The notes below the pieces were generated by a model. It was not told the DNA's origin. It saw only the letters and a list, made by a program, of their open reading frames with translations, and ran no database searches. Position numbers and translations under genes: made by a program. Shown piece after piece: positions 1-6,081 of a stretch of DNA of 31,596 bases (position 1 is its first letter; every line of letters starts with the position of its first letter). Source of the DNA: Candidatus Fermentibacterota bacterium (GTDB taxonomy: Bacteria > JAFGKV01); the NCBI GenBank assembly GCA_016928395.1, contig JAFGKV010000131.1, forward strand, positions 1 through 31,596. Direction: 5' to 3'.

Positions 1-1119
1 GAGCGCGAGCACGCCTCTCGAAAGGCAGCGCAGGCCTCCCGGGTCTGGCGGAATCCACGGCTCATCATGGAGGACATCGCCGATCCTGCTCCCCTGCCCG
101 ATGAAGTGATCATCAAGGTCAAGACATGCGGCGTGTGCGGTTCAGACATTCACTGCGTCATGCCCGACTCCGAGGGCTATGTGCAGTTCAGCGGCCCTGC
201 CCGCCTTCCCGTCATCCTTGGCCACGAGTATGCGGGCGAAGTCGTTGCTGCGGGAGATGATGTGCGCACCGTACGGGTCGGTGATCCGGTGGCTGCGGAA
301 GGCATGCTGTGGTGCGGGCTGTGCGAATCGTGCCGGAGGGGGAGGCCCAATCAATGCGTGAACCTGGAGATGGTCGGGTTCTCAGCGCCGGGCGCCTTCG
401 CCGAATACATCGCCACGAAGGAACGCTATTGCTGGAGCCTCCTTCCGCTCCTGGAATCCTTGGATCTCCCTGCATCGGGCGTTTTCGAGTTGGGCGCCCT
501 GTTGGAGCCCGCGGGGTGCGCCTACAATGGGCTCTTCGTCGGCCATGAGTGTTTCAAGCCCGGAGTTCGAGTAGCCGTCTTCGGCGCCGGGCCCATCGGC
601 CTGGCCGCCGTGGCGCTTGCCAGAGCTGCCGGCGCATCCCTGATCGTGGCCTTTGATCCCTCAGAAGACCGCCTGCGACTGGCTGGCGTCATGGGAGCGA
701 ATCGAACCTGCAGTCCCCATGCCTCAGGCCAGCCCGACACATCCTTGGTTGAAGTGCTGATGGACCTTACTGGCGGCGAAGGAGTTGACATCATTGTGGA
801 GGCCGCCGGCGCCGCAGAGGAGACCTTGCCGATCATGGAGCGAACCCTGGCTCCCAACGGCCGCATTGTGTACCTGGGGCGGACCGGCGCTCATGCCTCG
901 GTAAACCTCGACCTCATGGTCAGCGGCGCCTCCGCTATCGCCGGGTCGCGGGGCCATGCGGGCCACGGCATCTACCCGAACCTTATCCGCATGGTCTCCG
1001 CGGGGCTTCTCCCCTTGGGCGCCATGGTCACCGCTCGCCATCCCTTCCCTCAGGTGGAAGCCGCCCTGCACGATGCCGGTGATCGGCGTCACGGCAAGGT
1101 GATGGTCGTGTCGGAATAG
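1..1119 (+). CDS. Zinc-dependent medium-chain alcohol/polyol dehydrogenase, 5' partial
   Basis: The protein is a medium-chain dehydrogenase/reductase that would oxidise an alcohol or polyol with NAD(P)+ (threonine, sorbitol and butanediol dehydrogenase relatives). Catalytic-zinc features are visible: CGVCGSDIH near the N-terminus and GHEYAGEVVAAG after it. The structural-zinc cysteines follow as CxxCxxCx7C in WCGLCESCRRGRPNQC. A Rossmann nucleotide-binding loop reads FGAGPIGL. The frame is open to base 1, and the 22 codons before the first ATG (67) resemble the usual family N-terminus (KAAQ, then a Pro/Glu-rich strand). None of these 22 is ATG, GTG or TTG, so the true start lies just outside the window. 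The stop is at 1119. Substrate cannot be told from sequence alone. No neighbour on this side is visible, and a repeat-rich spacer follows. Confidence 0.93.
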   Translation, partial: EREHASRKAAQASRVWRNPRLIMEDIADPAPLPDEVIIKVKTCGVCGSDIHCVMPDSEGYVQFSGPARLPVILGHEYAGEVVAAGDDVRTVRVGDPVAAEGMLWCGLCESCRRGRPNQCVNLEMVGFSAPGAFAEYIATKERYCWSLLPLLESLDLPASGVFELGALLEPAGCAYNGLFVGHECFKPGVRVAVFGAGPIGLAAVALARAAGASLIVAFDPSEDRLRLAGVMGANRTCSPHASGQPDTSLVEVLMDLTGGEGVDIIVEAAGAAEETLPIMERTLAPNGRIVYLGRTGAHASVNLDLMVSGASAIAGSRGHAGHGIYPNLIRMVSAGLLPLGAMVTARHPFPQVEAALHDAGDRRHGKVMVVSE

Positions 1120-1230
1120 CGGGGATGGAACAAGGGATGAAGGATGGGGGATCCGGCGGCAGTGCGCGGAGCCGCGATCGCGGACCACGGGCTGGTACAA
1201 CGAGGATCCCAAACGCCGAGCGCAGCGAGC

Positions 1231-1496
1231 GTAGGAGGGCCTTCAGGCCCGACAGGACTGGCGTTAATCGGCGAATGCATCCTATGGAGTGCGGTGGCCT
1301 GGCTTGCGCACTCCAAAGCATCCAACCCAGCCGCCCCCTTCGCGCCTTACAGCGCTCCACAGCGCTCCAACATCGTGCGTGCACCGCATTCCCCGGCGTA
1401 CTCTCAACCCCGAGAAATCTGAGTGCGCCCGGCGTCCTCAGAGGCCGCACTGAATACTGAATCCTGAATCCTGAACCCCGAACCCTGAACCCCTGG
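1231..1496 (+). repeat. Dispersed repeat copy A, in the gene-free spacer 1120-1497
   Basis: The whole 378-bp gap holds no believable gene. A 25-bp core at 1231-1255 (begins GTAGGAGGGCCTTCAGG) is identical to the inverse complement of 30231-30255 and differs at one base from 23267-23291. The right-hand end also resembles the other copies: CTCAGAGGC at about 1438, then a run of degenerate heptamers of the form CTGAATCC/CTGAACCC (about 1450-1495) reaching the stop codon of the next gene. Inside are a tandem pair of CAGCGCTCCA units near 1351-1371 and a 9-bp perfect stem (separate entry). Short open frames here are by-products of the repeat. Confidence 0.75.
1285..1315. repeat. Hairpin inside repeat-bearing spacer
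   Basis: TGGAGTGCG at 1285-1293 is perfectly complementary to CGCACTCCA at 1307-1315, with a 13-nt loop. There is no T-tract, so it is not a classical intrinsic terminator. It may be part of a mobile or repeat unit, or an mRNA end structure for the dehydrogenase. Confidence 0.5.
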
Positions 1497-1497
1497 G

Positions 1498-2694
1498 CTA
1501 CTCGACCTCCGCCAGGATGCCGGTAAGATAGCGGCCCTCGGGATGCGCCGGCACGGAGGGATGATCGGCATCCGCGCTTAGTTCCCGAAGCACTCGGATC
1601 ATTCGTCCCTTCTCGAGGGAAACCCCGGCTACCAGCCTCTCCAATTCCGCCGTGCCCAAGTGATGGGAGCAACTGAAGATCGCCAGCAGGCAATTCGGTG
1701 CGGCAACCCGTACCGACGCTCCAAGCTGCCATGACAGGCCCCGAAGCGCGGCGGCGACATTGACCTTGCGGCGGGCCATGGGCGGCGGGTCCATCACGAT
1801 GATGTCATATCGGTCTGTCGCCGTGGCAAGGAAAGCGTCGACCTCGGCGCGAACCACTGTAGATCTGCCCGGGCCGACTGAATTGGAGGAGAGGTTCTGG
1901 TGCAGCAAATCGATGGTTGCCGACCCTGATTCCACGAAGGTGACATGAGCCGCGCCTCGGCCCAAGGCCGCCAGACCGAACCCGCCGGTGTGGGCGTACA
2001 AATCCAGCATACATCGGCCCTGCGCCCACTCGGAGACCAGTGCCCGGTTGACGCGTTGATCCAGATAGAAGCCCGTCTTCTGGCCGTTGCGCGCATCAAC
2101 TACATAGACCACATCGTGCTCCACGATGCGCGGATGCGAATCATAGGATCCGGCGATCACCTCCTGCGACTGGCCAAGGCCTTCCCGTGCTCGGGCAGCC
2201 CGTTGGCTCCTATCCACCACGGTGGATGCCGCAAGAGATTCCAGCGCAAACGAACATACAACCTCACGGTATCGCTCCACCCATGGATGGTGAAACTGAA
2301 CCGATGCCGTCTCATCGTACAGGTCCAGGACAAGACCGGGTAGGCCGTCGCCCTCGGCGTTCACGACCCGCACCCCGCCTGAGGCGCAGAGCCCCAGGCG
2401 TTGACGCAGCGACCACGCCCGCTGGAGCCGTTCTCGGAAGATGGCCTCATCGGGATACTCGTCGGTTCCGCGGGAGATGCACCGTGCACGGATTTGCGAC
2501 TGCGCACTGAAGGCGGCCCAGGCAATGAAGGTGCCGTCGGCGCTCAGCACACTCACGATGTCGCCGGAGACGGGTGAGCCCTCTACCTCGGTGATGGCGC
2601 CGGCGAACACCCAGGGATGTCCGTGCCGAACTGCAGCGGCTTTCATAGGGTGAAGCCGCAGTACCCCATCAGACTCTCGAACTCGATCACTCAC
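1498..2694 (-). CDS. rlmI: Class I rRNA (cytosine-C5) methyltransferase, RlmI family
   Basis: This enzyme would use S-adenosylmethionine to methylate a cytosine of 23S rRNA (E. coli RlmI makes m5C1962). An N-terminal PUA RNA-binding domain is seen in residues about 10-85 (HGHPWVFAGAI). The central RlmI domain carries GFYLDQR at about 208-214. The SAM-binding motif LDLYAHTGGFG is at about 230-240, motif IV DPPPMA at about 302-307, and a conserved CSHHLG cysteine near 342. The start is set at GTG 2694: GGAGG (2700-2704 on this strand) stands 5 nt upstream. It gives 398 residues, very close to the 396 of E. coli RlmI. An earlier in-frame ATG at 2745 has no ribosome site and would add a non-homologous tail. 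The gene is divergent from fbp, with a 144-bp shared control region. Confidence 0.93.
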   Translation of the reverse strand: MSDRVRESDGVLRLHPMKAAAVRHGHPWVFAGAITEVEGSPVSGDIVSVLSADGTFIAWAAFSAQSQIRARCISRGTDEYPDEAIFRERLQRAWSLRQRLGLCASGGVRVVNAEGDGLPGLVLDLYDETASVQFHHPWVERYREVVCSFALESLAASTVVDRSQRAARAREGLGQSQEVIAGSYDSHPRIVEHDVVYVVDARNGQKTGFYLDQRVNRALVSEWAQGRCMLDLYAHTGGFGLAALGRGAAHVTFVESGSATIDLLHQNLSSNSVGPGRSTVVRAEVDAFLATATDRYDIIVMDPPPMARRKVNVAAALRGLSWQLGASVRVAAPNCLLAIFSCSHHLGTAELERLVAGVSLEKGRMIRVLRELSADADHPSVPAHPEGRYLTGILAEVE

Positions 2695-2704
2695 GACGTC
2701 CTCC
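2692..2704 (-). promoter_or_regulatory. Ribosome binding site fixing the rlmI GTG start
   Basis: GGAGG, 5 nt, then GTG (2694-2692). It decides the GTG start over the longer ATG frame. Confidence 0.75.
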
Positions 2705-2727
2705 GTCTGTCTCGCACATCGAAGTGC

Positions 2728-2756
2728 TTGATCTGTCGTCTGCACCGGTCTAAACT
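2728..2756 (+). promoter_or_regulatory. Candidate sigma-70 type promoter for fbp
   Basis: TTGATC at 2728-2733, a 17-bp spacer, then TAAACT at 2751-2756. Each box matches four of six consensus bases at ideal spacing. It lies in the divergent rlmI/fbp gap and would give a 5' leader of about 75 nt. Confidence 0.4.
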
Positions 2757-2826
2757 ATGTCGGCCAAACGGTATTCCCAAGGCGGTTCATGAGCGCCTGA
2801 GCTTCGTCGAATCCGTTCCCGCTGTC

Positions 2827-2841
2827 AGGAGGCGTCACATG
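2827..2841 (+). promoter_or_regulatory. Ribosome binding site fixing the fbp start
   Basis: AGGAGG at 2827-2832, 6 nt, then ATG 2839. The open frame runs back to 2617 but that extension overlaps rlmI and has no homology to the family. Confidence 0.8.
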
Positions 2842-3861
2842 TTGGAAGATCGAGTCACGTCGCTGGACCGTTTCATCATCGAACAAGAGCGCCTCTACCC
2901 GGAAGCCACCGGAAGATTCTCGAACATACTCTACGACATCGCCCTCGCCGCGAAGGTGGTAACCCGCGAAGTGCGCCGGGCTGGGATCACCGATATTCTC
3001 GGCCGAGCCGGCCGCGCCAATGTCTACGGCGAGGACGTGACAAAGCTCGATGCGTTTGCGAACAATGTCTTTATCCACGCCACCGAGCACAGTGGCAATG
3101 TCTGTATCATGGCCAGCGAGGAGAATGACGGCTGCGTGGAGATCCCGCCGGAGTACCCGACGGGCAGCTACGCGCTCCTGATGGATCCTTTGGATGGCTC
3201 GTCCAATATCGACGTAAATGTTGCTATCGGCACTATCTTCTCCTTCCATCGCAAGATCTCCAAGGGGCCCCGTGGTGCGGTGGAAGACTGCCTGCAGCCA
3301 GGGCGTAGGCAGGTCGCCGCGGGGTACGTAGTCTATGGCTCCAGCACGATGCTGGTGTACACCACGGGATCCGGAGTACACGGGTTCACGCTGGATCCGA
3401 CCCTCGGCGAGTTCATCCTGAGTCACCGGAATATCCGGATCCCGGAGCGGTCGACCTACATCAGCGCAAATGAAAGCAACTACCCCAAGTGGCCCGAGGA
3501 AGTCCAGTCGTATGTTGGGCACCTCCGGAAGCGATCATACAGCAGCCGTTATATCGGCTCTCTGGTCGCCGACTTCCACCGCAACCTGCTGAAGGGCGGC
3601 TTCTTCATGTACCCCCCCGACCAGAAATCTCCGACGGGTAAACTCAGGCTGCTCTACGAAGCCGCACCGCTCGCGTTCGTCATCGAACAAGCCGGTGGCT
3701 ATGCCAGTGACGGCCATGGCCCCATACTGGACATTCAGCCCACCGAGCTTCACCAGCGAGTCCCCCTGTACATCGGGAGCCCCTTCGAGACCCGGGAGGC
3801 CGAAGCCTGGATCAGTGGCCGAAAGCGACCGGATGCCGGGCCGTCATCATCCGCGGGCTGA
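2839..3861 (+). CDS. fbp: Class I fructose-1,6-bisphosphatase
   Basis: The enzyme hydrolyses fructose 1,6-bisphosphate to fructose 6-phosphate and phosphate, the committed step of gluconeogenesis, in the cytoplasm with Mg2+. It is 340 residues (E. coli Fbp is 332). Visible motifs are the metal-binding ASEEND (about 92-97), the hallmark MDPLDGSSNIDVN (about 115-127), SRYIGSLVADFHRNLLKGG (about 236-254) and the active-site signature GKLRLLYEAAPLA (about 267-279). The N-terminus TSLDRFIIEQERL aligns with the usual family start, which supports ATG 2839 with AGGAGG upstream. It is first in a three-gene plus-strand operon with an EIIA-type PTS protein and a cation antiporter. A candidate promoter lies at 2728-2756. 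The last ten residues are a Ser/Pro-rich tail. Confidence 0.97.
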   Translation: MLEDRVTSLDRFIIEQERLYPEATGRFSNILYDIALAAKVVTREVRRAGITDILGRAGRANVYGEDVTKLDAFANNVFIHATEHSGNVCIMASEENDGCVEIPPEYPTGSYALLMDPLDGSSNIDVNVAIGTIFSFHRKISKGPRGAVEDCLQPGRRQVAAGYVVYGSSTMLVYTTGSGVHGFTLDPTLGEFILSHRNIRIPERSTYISANESNYPKWPEEVQSYVGHLRKRSYSSRYIGSLVADFHRNLLKGGFFMYPPDQKSPTGKLRLLYEAAPLAFVIEQAGGYASDGHGPILDIQPTELHQRVPLYIGSPFETREAEAWISGRKRPDAGPSSSAG

Positions 3862-3894
3862 GTTTCGTCTCCCATTCATCGAGGCGGTGATGCT

Positions 3895-3921
3895 ATGAGA
3901 ACGAGTGGGTACTGCCATTGA
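3895..3921 (+). other. Possible 8-codon leader minigene ahead of the PTS gene
   Basis: ATG 3895 opens an 8-residue frame (MRTSGYCH) whose TGA stop (3919-3921) overlaps the TTG start of the PTS gene (3918-3920) as TTGA. A purine-rich GAGGCGGTGATG stretch precedes it at 3881-3892. It could couple translation to the weakly initiated TTG start. Such a short frame can easily arise by chance. Confidence 0.2.
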
Positions 3922-4391
3922 GGATAGCCGACTACCTTCCGATCGGCGCCATCATGCCGAATCTGCCGGCCGACAGCAAGCTCGAGGCGCTGCAGCTCAT
4001 GGTTCGGGCCATGGATAAGCTTATGTACCTGAGCGATGTGGGCGTGGCGGAGCGAGATATCCTCTCCCGGGAGGCGAAGATGACCACCGGAATTGGACAC
4101 GGCATCGCGGTACCCCATGCTCGATCCGAAGCCGCGAAAGGGCTTCAGGCGGTGCTGGCGCGCCACGCGGCTGGCCTTGATTGGGCAGCGCTGGACGGCA
4201 GGCCAGTCCACTTCATCGTGATGGTGTTGTCTCACCCCGATTCGCCGGGGCCCCATCTGCAGTTCTTGGCCGCCATCGCCAGGCTTCTCAACGATCCACC
4301 CGTGCAACACGCCCTCATGCAGGCTGAAACCGCCCGTCAAATCCACCAGATCGTGTGCCCCCCGAAGCGGAAGGGACTATTCCGTCCGTGA
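3918..4391 (+). CDS. PTS EIIA type-2 (fructose/nitrogen, PtsN-like) domain protein
   Basis: This is a single-domain, 157-residue EIIA protein that would accept a phosphate from HPr or NPr on a histidine. The active-site pattern GxGxAxPHxR is clear in TGIGHGIAVPHAR, making His67 the predicted phospho-site. The N-terminus MRIADYLP matches the usual start of the family and forces a TTG start at 3918, since no other start exists after the in-frame stop at 3888. No EIIB or EIIC gene is nearby, so a regulatory EIIA-Ntr-like role is more likely than sugar uptake. It follows fbp by 56 bp and overlaps the antiporter gene by GTGA (4388-4391). EIIA-Ntr is known to control potassium transport in enterobacteria, and by inference this one may act on the adjoining antiporter. 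Confidence 0.88.
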   Translation: MRIADYLPIGAIMPNLPADSKLEALQLMVRAMDKLMYLSDVGVAERDILSREAKMTTGIGHGIAVPHARSEAAKGLQAVLARHAAGLDWAALDGRPVHFIVMVLSHPDSPGPHLQFLAAIARLLNDPPVQHALMQAETARQIHQIVCPPKRKGLFRP

Positions 4392-6052
4392 TACCACGTG
4401 TGTTGGCGGCAGTGATGCTGCTGGCGACCCCGGCGCTGGCGTCGGAGGCCCACGATGTGCCGCATCTCATGGTGCAGTTGGTGCTCCAGTTGGCCGTCAT
4501 CATTTTCGCCGCCAAGTTCGTCGGAGAGCTTGTGGAGCGACGCCTGCATCAGCCCGCTGTCTTGGGAGAACTCCTGGCAGGGACCATCATCGGGCCATAT
4601 GCGCTGGGCGCCATCCCCTTTCCGGCCCTTGGCCCCCTCTTCCCCCGCCCTGACGCAGGTGCCCCCCTCCCGGTCACGCAGGAGCTCTATGCCATAGCCA
4701 CCGTCGCCTCCATCGTGCTTCTTTTCCTGTCGGGATTGGAGACGGATCTGGCGACCTTCCTTCGGTATTCGGTGGCCGGAACAGTCGTGGGCATTGCGGG
4801 TGTCGTGTTTTCCTTCGCTCTGGGCGATCTGCTGACCGTTGCGCTGGGTTTCGCTGACGGTTTCATGGACCCCGTTGCTCTTTTCATGGGCACTGTCTCC
4901 ACGGCGACGTCGGTAGGCATCACCGCCCGCATCCTGTCTGAGAAGAGGAAGATGGACACGCCGGAAGGCGTGACGATCATGGCAGGCGCGGTAATAGACG
5001 ATGTGCTTGGGATCATCGTCCTTGCCTTGGTAGTGGGCATTTCACGGGTCGGGGCACAGGGAGGAGACCTGGATTGGAGTGCCATCGGCATGATCGCCCT
5101 GAAGGCCTTCGGTTTCTGGCTGGGAGCCATGGCCGTGGGGTTGGCTCTGGCCCGCCGCGTGTCCGCCCTACTGAAATGGCTTCGCTCCAGGGAGACAATG
5201 GGCGCGGTGGCGTTCGGATTCGCCCTGCTGCTGGCCGGGCTCGCCGAGAAGGCCGGGTTGGCCATGATCATCGGGGCCTACGTCATGGGGCTGTCGCTGT
5301 CTCGGGTGGACATTGCCCATGAGCTGCGCGAGCGCCTTTCGCCTCTCTACAGTGTGTTGGTGCCGATCTTCTTCTGCGTAATGGGCATGCTGGTTGACCC
5401 TTCGGCCATGCGAGGCGTCGTGCTGTTCGGCCTGGCATTCACCGCAGTGGCCATCGTTTCGAAGGTGGCCGCGTGCGGAGGCGCTGCCTTGCTGGTCGGG
5501 TTCAACCTTCGGGGTTGTGCGCGTATCGGGGCTGGCATGCTACCCCGGGGCGAGGTCGCCCTCATCGTCGCCGGAGTCGGCTTGGCCGCCGGCGCGGTGA
5601 CTCAGTCGATGTTCGGCGTTGCCATCATGATGACCCTGGTGACCACGCTGGCGGCGCCCCCCCTTCTCGTGCGGCTACTCGCGGGAGGCTCGGGGCTGCG
5701 GTCTCGCACTGGGCAGCCCACCGAGGCCGAGGCGGAGCCGCTGACCCTGGAGCTACCCACTGTGGAAGTCGCCGAGTTCATCCTGTCGCGGCTCCTGGAG
5801 TCGTTCGTTCGGGAGGAATTCTTCGTTCATCGGATGGACCCTGGAGCGCGGCTCTTCCAGGTACGCAAGGAGGACATTTCCCTGACTATCCGCCGCGAGA
5901 GAAACGCCCTTCATCTCACGTCTCGCCCGGAGGACACGGAGGTGGTGCGCGTGTTCGTGCTGGAGGAGATCGCCACGCTCCGGGAGTTGATGTCCAGTTT
6001 GAGCAGTCTCAGCTCTCTGACGGATCTCGGCGTCAGCCTACGGTTGGACTGA
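4388..6052 (+). CDS. CPA2-family cation/proton antiporter
   Basis: This inner-membrane exchanger would swap Na+ or K+ for protons. It has about 12 hydrophobic segments in residues 1-430. The ion-binding region reads GAVIDDVLGII, with the aspartate pair D204-D205 typical of electrogenic NapA-type members. The unwound-helix segment STATSVGITARIL precedes it. The N-terminus looks like a cleavable signal or first helix ending in PALASEAHD. The chosen start is GTG 4388, which overlaps the stop of the PTS gene as GTGA; GTG 4355 upstream is also possible and would add 11 residues. Residues about 440-554 form a soluble tail that is not a TrkA-N/TrkA-C or universal-stress domain that I recognise. Coupling to an EIIA gene suggests phospho-relay control (inference). 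It converges with the lipoprotein gene 29 bp away. Confidence 0.92.
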   Translation: MIPRVLAAVMLLATPALASEAHDVPHLMVQLVLQLAVIIFAAKFVGELVERRLHQPAVLGELLAGTIIGPYALGAIPFPALGPLFPRPDAGAPLPVTQELYAIATVASIVLLFLSGLETDLATFLRYSVAGTVVGIAGVVFSFALGDLLTVALGFADGFMDPVALFMGTVSTATSVGITARILSEKRKMDTPEGVTIMAGAVIDDVLGIIVLALVVGISRVGAQGGDLDWSAIGMIALKAFGFWLGAMAVGLALARRVSALLKWLRSRETMGAVAFGFALLLAGLAEKAGLAMIIGAYVMGLSLSRVDIAHELRERLSPLYSVLVPIFFCVMGMLVDPSAMRGVVLFGLAFTAVAIVSKVAACGGAALLVGFNLRGCARIGAGMLPRGEVALIVAGVGLAAGAVTQSMFGVAIMMTLVTTLAAPPLLVRLLAGGSGLRSRTGQPTEAEAEPLTLELPTVEVAEFILSRLLESFVREEFFVHRMDPGARLFQVRKEDISLTIRRERNALHLTSRPEDTEVVRVFVLEEIATLRELMSSLSSLSSLTDLGVSLRLD

Positions 6053-6062
6053 GCCAAGGCCT

Positions 6063-6078
6063 ACGCCGGCAAAGGCGT
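6063..6078. terminator. Weak hairpin between convergent genes
   Basis: ACGCC (6063-6067), a 6-nt loop, then GGCGT (6074-6078) lie in the 29-bp gap between the converging antiporter and lipoprotein genes. There is no clear T-tract on either strand, so termination here is only possible. Confidence 0.25.
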
Positions 6079-6081
6079 GCG

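Noticed and set aside
1028-1732. Minus-strand frame covering the first spacer
   Set aside because: It overlaps the dehydrogenase and rlmI ends and only translates the dispersed repeat.
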